Below are positions 1 through 5,161 of a stretch of 5,161 bases of DNA, one piece after another. The stretch covers positions 1 to 5,161 of the forward strand of contig JAUWKW010000129.1 of assembly GCA_030614035.1 (NCBI GenBank), read 5' to 3'. The notes beneath the pieces are model-generated. The model ran no database searches, was not told where the DNA came from, and was given only the letters and a program-made list of their open reading frames with translations. Both the position numbers and the translations under genes were made by a program. The stretch is from Chromatiales bacterium (GTDB lineage Bacteria; Pseudomonadota; Gammaproteobacteria; Steroidobacterales; GCA-2729495). Numbering within the stretch: the stretch's first letter is position 1; each line of letters opens with the position of its first letter.

Positions 1-168
1 CGTGCCGTGGGACAGGCGGTCGGGCGCAATACCATCGCATGGCTGATCCCATGTCATCGGGTGCTTCGTGCCAGCGGCGCGCTTGGGGGCTATCGCTGGG
101 GAGCCTCCCGAAAGCGAGCCATGCTGGCTTGGGAGGAAGCAAGAGCAACGCTTACAGCGTCGAACTGA
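1..168 (+). CDS. Ada-type methylated-DNA--[protein]-cysteine S-methyltransferase, C-terminal fragment (5' end outside window)
   Basis: Reading from base 1 gives 55 residues and a TGA stop at 166-168. They form the C-terminal half of the O6-alkylguanine DNA methyltransferase domain, which moves an alkyl group from O6-alkylguanine irreversibly onto its own cysteine. The active-site PCHR motif is at residues 17-20, with the acceptor Cys18 at bases 52-54. Against human MGMT from memory the spacing is gapless: Arg1 matches the arginine finger R128, Asn10 the hinge N137, Cys18 C145, His19 H146, Tyr31 Y158 and Glu45 E172. The GYRWG stretch at 30-34 and RKRAMLAWE at 37-45 resemble Ada or AraC-fused enzymes more than Ogt, which has a GG at that place. 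The missing N-terminus would show whether a regulatory domain is fused. No start codon is visible because the gene enters from the left. It converges on thyA. Family certain; Ada versus Ogt class is inference. Confidence 0.93.
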   Translation, partial: RAVGQAVGRNTIAWLIPCHRVLRASGALGGYRWGASRKRAMLAWEEARATLTASN

Positions 169-489
169 AGCGTCACGGCGCGTCGCCCGCCCCGGGCGAC
201 CGAAGGGCATCCACGCTTAACTGCCCTACGCCGTCCCTGGCTCCGGGCAGATCGGCGCCGGCTTGCTCTTATATCCCTGTCGCGCCAGCCGGCGACGACG
301 CCCGGACGCCCTCCGATCCGCCGCCGCGCGGGCGGCCGAGACGGGTGTATGAGCGTCGTGGAAGCCGAGCGGAGCAGGATAGCGCAGCGAGGCTTCGCCG
401 ATCCGCGCGCAGACAGGTACGTCGCAGCGCGGTTAAGCGAGGGACCCGTCCCGGTCACCCGAGCGGCAGGCCCGAGACGCGCCGGGAAT
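169..489. other. 321-base G+C-rich non-coding gap between convergent genes
   Basis: This gap separates the methyltransferase stop from the thyA stop. I counted 87 A/T in 321 bases, so about 73% G+C, while a sampled 60-base stretch of thyA is near 53%; spacers are normally A/T-richer than genes. Several frames stay open, but their translations are arginine/alanine/proline-rich, resemble no family I know, and run into thyA antisense. I found no tRNA, and no recognisable RNase P, 6S, SRP or tmRNA signature. No stem is followed by a T-tract on either strand, so no canonical intrinsic terminator is visible. What it does hold is a series of inverted repeats, listed separately. A long-range complementarity (214-224 with 429-439, 11 pairs including one G-U) could fold the region into one larger structure. 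At this base composition, a pairing of that length is expected by chance. Confidence 0.8.
182..396. repeat. Tiled array of inverted repeats (hairpin cluster)
   Basis: Consecutive stems nearly abut. 182-188 pairs with 194-200 (7 bp, 5-base loop). 204-209 pairs with 222-227 (6 bp, extendable to 201/230 across one A-A mismatch). 256-263 pairs with 287-294 (8 bp, extendable to 252/298 across one G-A mismatch). 295-301 pairs with 353-359 (7 bp) and encloses 320-325/331-336 (6 bp). 361-366 pairs with 391-396 (6 bp). An alternative stem, 221-226 with 245-250, competes with the second hairpin for the same bases. Related cores recur in loops or between arms: ATCCACG at 209, GTCCCTG at 233 and ATCCCTG at 273 (CAGGGAT on the other strand). 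From memory this resembles intergenic palindromic repeats with CAGGGAT or CATCCATG cores in some gammaproteobacterial genomes; I cannot confirm it here. A role in 3'-end protection or in stopping convergent transcripts is inference. Confidence 0.5.
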
Positions 490-1284
490 TTAGACGGCGA
501 CAGCGGCTTTAATGCGGGGATGCGACTGATAGTCGGCGAACTCAAAATCTTCGTATTGATATTCCGCGATCGACGGCGCCTTGCGATGAATGGCGAGGCG
601 CGGCAATGGTAACGGTTCGCGGCCGAGTTGCTCATCCACCTGATCGAGATGATTCAGGTACAGGTGGCAATCACCGCCGGTCCATATGAACTCGCCTAAC
701 TGCAGATCAGTCTGCTGCGCCACAATGTGGGTCAGCAGCGCGTAGGATGCGATGTTGAACGGCACCCCGAGGAAAATATCGGCGCTGCGCTGATACAGCT
801 GGCAGGACAAGCGCTTGTCGGCCACGTAGAACTGAAACAGGGCGTGGCACGGCGCCAGCTTCATACGGTCCAGTTCCGCGACATTCCAGGTACTGACGAG
901 TATCCGTCGAGAGTTCGGGTTCGCGCGTAGAGCATCGATCGCCGAGCCCAGTTGGTCAACGTATTCTCCGTCCGGCGTCGGCCATGAACGCCATTGCTTG
1001 CCGTAAACCGGGCCGAGATCACCATTTTCGTCCGCCCATTCGTCCCAGATCCTGACACCATTCTCGTTGAGATACTTAACGTTCGTGTCGCCGTTCAAAA
1101 ACCACAGCAGCTCGTAGACGATAGAACGCGTGTGCAGCTGCTTCGTGGTCAGCAATGGAAAGCCCCGACGAAGATCGAAGCGCATCTGGTAACCGAAAAC
1201 GCTCAGGGTACCGGTACCGGTGCGATCATCCTTTCGCGCTCCACGATCGCGCACATGAGACATCATCTCGAGATACTGCCGCAC
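490..1284 (-). CDS. thyA: Thymidylate synthase
   Basis: ThyA is the cytoplasmic enzyme that methylates dUMP to dTMP using 5,10-methylenetetrahydrofolate, giving dihydrofolate. With the GTG at 1282-1284 as start, the protein has 264 residues, exactly the E. coli length, and E. coli numbering applies directly. Visible are Arg21 (RTGTGT loop), Glu58, Trp80, Tyr94, Arg126-Arg127, the nucleophile Cys146 in [11 protein letters not shown], Arg166, Asp169 and Asn177 in [18 protein letters not shown], and His207/Tyr209. The GTG start is preferred because it follows a strong AGGGAGG site by 8 bases and family homology begins there (RQYLEMM). The longer ATG start at 1327-1329 would add 15 residues overlapping lgt and lacks homologous support. 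The start lies one base past the lgt stop, so the pair is probably one operon with translational coupling. Ala168 replaces the E. coli Cys, a non-catalytic change. No obvious defect. Family certain. Confidence 0.98.
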   Translation of the reverse strand: MRQYLEMMSHVRDRGARKDDRTGTGTLSVFGYQMRFDLRRGFPLLTTKQLHTRSIVYELLWFLNGDTNVKYLNENGVRIWDEWADENGDLGPVYGKQWRSWPTPDGEYVDQLGSAIDALRANPNSRRILVSTWNVAELDRMKLAPCHALFQFYVADKRLSCQLYQRSADIFLGVPFNIASYALLTHIVAQQTDLQLGEFIWTGGDCHLYLNHLDQVDEQLGREPLPLPRLAIHRKAPSIAEYQYEDFEFADYQSHPRIKAAVAV

Positions 1285-1285
1285 G

Positions 1286-2101
1286 CTATTGTCCTCCCTG
1301 AGACGCTCCACCCGGTTGGCCGGCGCCACCGATCGGGCGCCGATAGGCCAAAAACATCATCCCTATTCCGCCGAGAATCATCGGCACTGTCAATACCTGT
1401 CCAAGCGTGACCCAACCGAAAGCCAGGTAGCCAATATCGGCATCGGGTAGCCGCGCAAACTCCACCAGGAAACGAAATAGCCCGTAGCATAGGAGGAACA
1501 GGCCGGTCACGGCCATGGTTGGCCGGGGGCGTGCCGAATACGTCCACAGGATGCCGAACAGCACCAGCCCCTCGAGGATTGCCTCGTACAATTGCGAGGC
1601 ATGGCGCGGCTGGCCATTGACGACTACGGCCCATGGCATTTCGGTTACCTTGCCCCACAACTCCCCGTTGATGAAATTGCCGATCCGCCCGGCACCAAGA
1701 CCGACCGGTATCAGCGGTGCCACGAAGTCTGCCAGTGCCAGTAACGAACAGCCCGACTTTCGTGCATACAACGCCATCGCGACGGTCACCCCCAGCAGGC
1801 CTCCGTGAAACGACATGCCGCCTTTCCAGATCATGAAGATGCGCAATGGATCCTCCGCGATCCGCGCCGTATCGTAAAACAGCATGTATCCGAGGCGCCC
1901 GCCCAGAATCACGCCTAGCGCAAGATAAAGGATCAGATCGTCGCCCTGGGCCAGGGTTTTAACCGGGCCCTCCGGATTAATCCGCTTGCGGGCAAACCAC
2001 CAGCCGCCGACGATACCGATCAAGTACATCAGTCCGTACCAGCGAATCCCTAACGGGCCAAGCTGAATGGCAACAGGGTCGAACCCGGGGTAAGTGAACA
2101 T
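1286..2101 (-). CDS. lgt: Prolipoprotein diacylglyceryl transferase
   Basis: Lgt is the inner-membrane enzyme that transfers diacylglyceryl from phosphatidylglycerol to the lipobox cysteine of prolipoproteins, the first step of lipoprotein maturation. The 271-residue protein carries the Lgt signature [13 protein letters not shown] at 138-150 (Arg139, Asn142, Glu147), His99 in GGMSFHGG, Tyr22 in WYGLMYL, and [10 protein letters not shown] at 206-215 with Arg210, matching E. coli Tyr26, His103, Arg143, Asn146, Glu151 and Arg239. About seven membrane segments are visible, near 18-37, 55-75, 97-113, 119-138, 172-188, 196-216 and 231-252. The periplasmic arm between the signature and PRHASQLYE (165-173) is shorter than in E. 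coli. The start is bounded by an in-frame TAG at 2111-2113 and gives the usual [10 protein letters not shown] beginning, although no good ribosome binding site precedes it. The tail after YRRP is Gly/Gln-rich, partly because it encodes the thyA binding site. Confidence 0.97.
   Translation of the reverse strand: MFTYPGFDPVAIQLGPLGIRWYGLMYLIGIVGGWWFARKRINPEGPVKTLAQGDDLILYLALGVILGGRLGYMLFYDTARIAEDPLRIFMIWKGGMSFHGGLLGVTVAMALYARKSGCSLLALADFVAPLIPVGLGAGRIGNFINGELWGKVTEMPWAVVVNGQPRHASQLYEAILEGLVLFGILWTYSARPRPTMAVTGLFLLCYGLFRFLVEFARLPDADIGYLAFGWVTLGQVLTVPMILGGIGMMFLAYRRPIGGAGQPGGASQGGQ
1293..1299 (-). promoter_or_regulatory. thyA ribosome binding site inside lgt
   Basis: On the minus strand AGGGAGG precedes the GTG at 1284 by 8 bases. 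It lies within the last codons of lgt, whose TAG stop (1286-1288) falls between this site and the thyA start. This decides the start at 1284 rather than the upstream ATG at 1329, and suggests that ribosomes finishing lgt re-initiate on thyA. Confidence 0.85.
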
Positions 2102-2188
2102 CAGACAAGTCTACCATCGGCGGGAGAGCATCGATTGACTCTCGGTTCTGCACTGGCGTCGGTAATAAGCTGCTGTTTGCTACGTAAA

Positions 2189-2216
2189 TGTCCACCGCAT
2201 TCCAATGGGGTATAGT
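2189..2216 (+). promoter_or_regulatory. Possible sigma-70-type promoter for the YyaL-like gene
   Basis: TATAGT at 2211-2216 matches 5 of 6 bases of the -10 consensus. The paired -35 candidate TGTCCA at 2189-2194 matches only 3 of 6, with a 16-base spacer. Transcription would start near 2223, leaving a short leader of about 24 bases before the GTG at 2247. That start site would exclude the in-frame ATG at 2205 as initiator. Confidence 0.35.
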
Positions 2217-2234
2217 CATCGAAGGCACGAAAAC

Positions 2235-2239
2235 AAGGG
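2235..2239 (+). promoter_or_regulatory. Ribosome binding site deciding the YyaL-like start
   Basis: AAGGG ends 7 bases before the GTG at 2247-2249. The alternative in-frame ATG at 2205 has no purine-rich site upstream and overlaps the probable promoter. Family homology also begins just after the GTG. Confidence 0.6.
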
Positions 2240-2246
2240 CGCTTGT

Positions 2247-4307
2247 GTGAACGCGCTTCAGAACGAAACCAGCCCGTACCTGCTGCAGCATGCCGACAAC
2301 CCGGTCGAGTGGTACCCGTGGAGCGAAGAAGCGCTAGCAAAGGCGGTCCGGGAAAATAAGCCGATCCTCCTGTCGGTAGGCTATTCTGCCTGCCACTGGT
2401 GTCATGTCATGGCGCATGAATCGTTTGAGGACCAGGGCACCGCCGACGTCATGAACCGGTTGTTCGTCAACATCAAAGTCGACCGTGAAGAACGACCGGA
2501 TCTCGACAAGATCTACCAAATGGCGCATCAATTGATCGCGCAACGCCCCGGTGGCTGGCCGCTGACGATGTTCCTGACTCCCGGCGATCATCTGCCGTTT
2601 TTCGGTGGCACTTATTTTCCAAATGAGTCGCGCTATGGCATGCCGGCGTTCACCGACTTGCTGTTACAGGTCGCGCAATTTTTTGAAACGAAGCAGGACG
2701 ACATTCGCCAGCAGGGATCAACATTGGTCAAAGCTCTGCAAAGCATTGACCAGGTGCAGGCCGACGATGGCCAGACCCTGGATCGCCAGCCGCTGGACAG
2801 CCTGCGGGAGCAACTGCAGGAAAGTTTCGATCCCGAGTGGGGCGGTTTTGGCAGTGCACCGAAGTTTCCCCAAGCCGCTAGCCTCGAAAGCCTGTTACGC
2901 CACTGGCGAAGCACAGCCCACGATGAAAAACCGGATGTGAATGCGCTGCTGATACCGGCTTTGACGCTGACGCGCATGCTTGAAGGCGGAGTCTACGATC
3001 AGATCGGCGGCGGCTTTTACCGATACTCGGTCGACCGCGAATGGCAGATCCCGCATTTCGAGAAAATGTTGTACGACAACGGCCCGCTGCTGGCGATGCT
3101 GGCACAACTCTGGCTGGCTAGTGCCGATGAAGCATTCCGGCGAGCGGCGAATGAGACGGCCGACTGGGTACTGCGCGACATGCGATCGCCGGAAGGCGGT
3201 TTCTATGCAACGCTGGATGCGGATTCCGAGGGAGAGGAAGGCCGCTTTTATGCCTGGACCGTCGATGAAGTGCGCAAGCACTTGACCGTCGAAGAGTACA
3301 GCATCCTCACCCCGTACTACGGTCTGGATGAGGCTGCAAATTTTGAAGGTCGCTGGCACCTGGTCATCCGCCGGCCATTGGCCTCGGTTGCCGAGGCAGC
3401 GGACATGCGCGCCTCCAGCGTCCGGAATGTGCTTGATTCCGGGCGTCAGGCCTTGCTGGAACAGCGCAATCGACGGGTATGGCCTGGGCGTGACGAGAAG
3501 ATCCTGACGGGATGGAACGCGCTTTTGGTCAGGGGCCTGGCTATCGCCAGCAGAACGCTGCGGCGGGACGACCTGGTCGACGCCGCGGATGGCGCCGTTG
3601 AATTTATCCGGGACAAACTGGTAGACGATGACCGGCTGCTGGCGACTTACAAGGATGGTCGTGCGCAGTTCAACGGTTACCTCGACGATTACGCGTTTAT
3701 GCTCGATGCGTTACTCGAACTGTTGCAGGTTCGCTGGAACAGTTCACAGCTCGAATTTGCGACGTGGATTGCCGAGCGTCTGATCGATGACTTCGAGGAC
3801 AAAGATCAGGGTGGCTTTTTTTTCACCCCGAGAGATCACGAAGACCTGGTTTATCGGCCGAAACCACTTGGCGACGATGCGACACCGTCTGGAAATGGCA
3901 TCGCGGTGCTGGCGCTGGGACGGATCGGGCACCTTCTCGGCGAAACCCGTTACCTGGACGCAGCCGAGCGCACGCTTCGTGCTGCCTGGAAGCCAATGCA
4001 GGATCATCCCCGCGCCCACGCGTCATTGATCACGGCCCTGGAAGAGTACCTGTACCCGCCGGAAATCATCGTGATTCGTGGCAGCGCCGATGACATGGTC
4101 GCGTGGGCCGGCGCGGTGGGCGCAATCTATGCTCCGCGACGCTTGGTGTTCTCTATCCCGGCGGACGCCGAAGACTTGCCCGGCGCGTTGGCACTGCGTA
4201 AATCTTCTGGCAGCACGATCGCTTACGTCTGTCGCGGCATGAGTTGCAGCCCGCCGGTCACCTCGCTAGGCGATCTGGCCGCCGAAATCAGCGAAGCCCG
4301 AGACTAA
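2247..4307 (+). CDS. yyaL: YyaL/SPATA20 family protein: DUF255 thioredoxin fold plus helical glycosidase-like domain
   Basis: With GTG at 2247 the protein has 686 residues, about the length of B. subtilis YyaL. The family (COG1331) has no firmly established reaction. Residues 1 to about 165 are the DUF255 thioredoxin-like domain: [20 protein letters not shown] at 6-25, then [14 protein letters not shown] with a CxxC pair Cys49/Cys52, VDREERPD at 78-85 and [11 protein letters not shown] at 102-112. The remainder resembles the six-hairpin (alpha/alpha) toroid of glycosidases and epimerases. Family landmarks are [20 protein letters not shown] at 254-273, [13 protein letters not shown] at 415-427, [13 protein letters not shown] at 522-534 and DATPSGNG at 544-551. 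Two cysteines near the end, Cys662 and Cys667, also fit the family. No signal peptide is visible, so it is probably cytoplasmic. An ATG at 2205 would add 14 residues but lacks a binding site. Its TAA overlaps the stop of the convergent gene. Family certain; function unknown. Confidence 0.93.
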   Translation: MNALQNETSPYLLQHADNPVEWYPWSEEALAKAVRENKPILLSVGYSACHWCHVMAHESFEDQGTADVMNRLFVNIKVDREERPDLDKIYQMAHQLIAQRPGGWPLTMFLTPGDHLPFFGGTYFPNESRYGMPAFTDLLLQVAQFFETKQDDIRQQGSTLVKALQSIDQVQADDGQTLDRQPLDSLREQLQESFDPEWGGFGSAPKFPQAASLESLLRHWRSTAHDEKPDVNALLIPALTLTRMLEGGVYDQIGGGFYRYSVDREWQIPHFEKMLYDNGPLLAMLAQLWLASADEAFRRAANETADWVLRDMRSPEGGFYATLDADSEGEEGRFYAWTVDEVRKHLTVEEYSILTPYYGLDEAANFEGRWHLVIRRPLASVAEAADMRASSVRNVLDSGRQALLEQRNRRVWPGRDEKILTGWNALLVRGLAIASRTLRRDDLVDAADGAVEFIRDKLVDDDRLLATYKDGRAQFNGYLDDYAFMLDALLELLQVRWNSSQLEFATWIAERLIDDFEDKDQGGFFFTPRDHEDLVYRPKPLGDDATPSGNGIAVLALGRIGHLLGETRYLDAAERTLRAAWKPMQDHPRAHASLITALEEYLYPPEIIVIRGSADDMVAWAGAVGAIYAPRRLVFSIPADAEDLPGALALRKSSGSTIAYVCRGMSCSPPVTSLGDLAAEISEARD

Positions 4308-5158
4308 TGAGCCGCTGCCGGCGGTGCGTCCAGCGCCGCTTCCGGGTCCTCAATGATCTCTGGATGTCGTGCCTGCGCTGCAGCCAGGTAATCGGCCGGG
4401 AACTGTTCTACCGAGAATATCTTCTTGCCCGCAGCGCGCGCGGTGGTATGACCCGGTATGCCGCCGCTTTCAAACCACTCGCGCCAGCTCGTAACACTCT
4501 GATACGTGACGGTAGCCGGTGCGGCCGCCAGATCTGGGTTATTAACATCACTGACACGGCCGCGGTAGGTCACCAGTTCGTTATAAACGTGCTTACCCAT
4601 CATCGGAAGATCCGAGTCGACTTTTGCCGTGCTGTCTTCCCGCAACCAGATATCGTCACCGTCGACAATCGCCGGTCCGAGACGGGTTTTCAGGTCAATT
4701 GAGGCAAAGCTTCCGCCGGAATCGATTTCGACTCCGGAAGAAGTCAACATGACCGGTAAAGGACCAAGGCGCTGCTCGGGAACAGTGACGATTTTACCGG
4801 TATAGGGATTTTTGAATTCATCCAGCGGCTCGCCGGTTTCAAGATCCGTCAAGTAACCGAGTTCGAGCATCGTCACCTGGTAACCGCGACCGGGGACTTC
4901 TTTGTACCGGCTAAAACTTCCGACCAGCATATTGAACAGTGGATTCAGCTCGTCATTGACGACGCCGTAACGAACACCCTTCATCCACCATATGACCATG
5001 CGGTCGTCCAGCGTGCCGCGCAATTTTACTGCTGCCGTAAGCAGGTCGCCCGGGTCGTCGAAATCCAGATCTGCTAGTGCGACCGGCAAATGCATGCAGG
5101 TTAATAGCGCCGCACTGCCCCCTATCAGTTGTCGGCGGCCAATCAAGCGGTTCGCCAT
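4304..5158 (-). CDS. Tat-exported DUF1838 family protein
   Basis: This 284-residue protein of unknown function resembles the DUF1838 family. Recognised stretches are [20 protein letters not shown] at 45-64, [18 protein letters not shown] at 65-82, a middle part with [20 protein letters not shown] at 98-117, and [10 protein letters not shown] at 224-233. The N-terminus reads as a twin-arginine signal: Arg8-Arg9 in GRRQLIGG, a hydrophobic stretch to about residue 28, and a probable cleavage after ALA at 27-29. The mature protein would therefore be folded in the cytoplasm, perhaps with a cofactor, then exported to the periplasm. Cys21 is preceded by Thr rather than a lipobox residue, so I do not call it a lipoprotein. 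The ATG at 5156-5158 leaves only three bases upstream, so binding site and promoter are outside the window and a longer start cannot be excluded. The tail from 271 is Ala/Pro-rich. Family likely; no function assigned. Confidence 0.8.
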   Translation of the reverse strand: MANRLIGRRQLIGGSAALLTCMHLPVALADLDFDDPGDLLTAAVKLRGTLDDRMVIWWMKGVRYGVVNDELNPLFNMLVGSFSRYKEVPGRGYQVTMLELGYLTDLETGEPLDEFKNPYTGKIVTVPEQRLGPLPVMLTSSGVEIDSGGSFASIDLKTRLGPAIVDGDDIWLREDSTAKVDSDLPMMGKHVYNELVTYRGRVSDVNNPDLAAAPATVTYQSVTSWREWFESGGIPGHTTARAAGKKIFSVEQFPADYLAAAQARHPEIIEDPEAALDAPPAAAH

Positions 5159-5161
5159 TCG

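Larger units (their letters stand above)
2102..2246. other. Divergent intergenic region between lgt and the YyaL-like gene
   Basis: The 145 bases hold the upstream regions of both divergent genes. A TATAGT box facing right is described separately. Facing left, the best I see for lgt is TGGACA (complement of 2189-2194, 5 of 6 to the -35 consensus), but no good -10 lies 16-18 bases downstream, so I do not call a promoter. A 5-bp inverted repeat, GAGAG at 2124-2128 and CTCTC at 2139-2143, flanks the palindrome ATCGAT; it is too short to call an operator. The short repeat AGACAAGTCT at 2103-2112 lies directly before the lgt start. No riboswitch or small gene was recognised. Confidence 0.6.

Noticed and set aside
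182..200. Intrinsic terminator for the methyltransferase gene
   Set aside because: The 7-bp GC stem is perfect, but no T-tract follows on either strand, so it does not meet the criteria for an intrinsic terminator.
349..612. Open frame on the + strand across the spacer and the end of thyA (87 residues)
   Set aside because: Arg/Ala-rich in the spacer, then simply the antisense of thyA; no binding site or family resemblance. Open frames are frequent at 73% G+C.
90..635. 181-residue open frame on the - strand spanning the methyltransferase end, spacer and thyA end
   Set aside because: It is antisense to the clearly recognisable methyltransferase C-terminus and out of frame with thyA; low-complexity composition indicates chance.
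1285..1329. Longer ThyA starting at the ATG at 1329 (279 residues)
   Set aside because: The extra 15 residues overlap lgt and match no family N-terminus; the GTG at 1284 has a strong binding site and gives exactly the family length.
2124..2143. GAGAG/CTCTC inverted repeat around ATCGAT as an operator
   Set aside because: Only 5-bp arms, no recognisable regulator motif and no regulator gene in the window.
3816..3823. Run of eight T as a possible slippage or phase-variation site in the YyaL-like gene
   Set aside because: It encodes the Phe run of the family's GGFFxT-type motif, and the frame is intact on both sides; nothing else suggests phase variation.
5096..5098. Lipobox cysteine (Cys21) in the DUF1838 protein, which would make it an Lgt substrate
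   Set aside because: The residues before the cysteine are Leu-Leu-Thr; Thr at -1 does not fit a lipobox, and a better ALA cleavage site follows.

Overview
The window looks like chromosomal DNA from a proteobacterium, most likely a gammaproteobacterium. The reasons are the tight lgt-thyA pair, a 264-residue ThyA that aligns residue for residue with the E. coli enzyme, an Ada-type repair methyltransferase end, and genes of moderately high G+C (53% in one hand-counted 60-base stretch of thyA). This placement is inference; no rRNA or other taxonomic marker is present. I see no insertion sequence, phage gene, CRISPR array, tRNA or rRNA.

Layout. (1) Bases 1-168 (+) encode the last 55 residues of an O6-alkylguanine DNA methyltransferase domain of Ada type, cut by the window edge. 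(2) Bases 169-489 are a non-coding gap between two convergent genes. By hand count it is about 73% G+C, clearly richer than the genes. It is tiled almost end to end by inverted repeats, several carrying a recurring (A/G)TCC(A/C)(C/T)G core, and is the least ordinary part of the window. (3) Bases 490-2101 (-) hold lgt followed by thyA. They are one base apart, and the thyA ribosome binding site lies inside the lgt C-terminal codons. (4) Bases 2102-2246 are a divergent promoter region. (5) Bases 2247-4307 (+) encode a full-length YyaL/SPATA20-type (DUF255) thioredoxin-fold protein. (6) Bases 4304-5158 (-) encode a Tat-exported DUF1838 protein whose stop codon overlaps the YyaL stop.

How the genes relate. 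lgt and thyA are an established gammaproteobacterial pair linking lipoprotein maturation and dTMP synthesis only by shared expression. The other genes have no evident common pathway. The two convergent junctions differ sharply: one has overlapping stops and no spacer, the other a 321-base hairpin-rich spacer. There is no convincing evidence of a new multi-gene system. The best candidate for something undescribed is the hairpin array at about 182-396.
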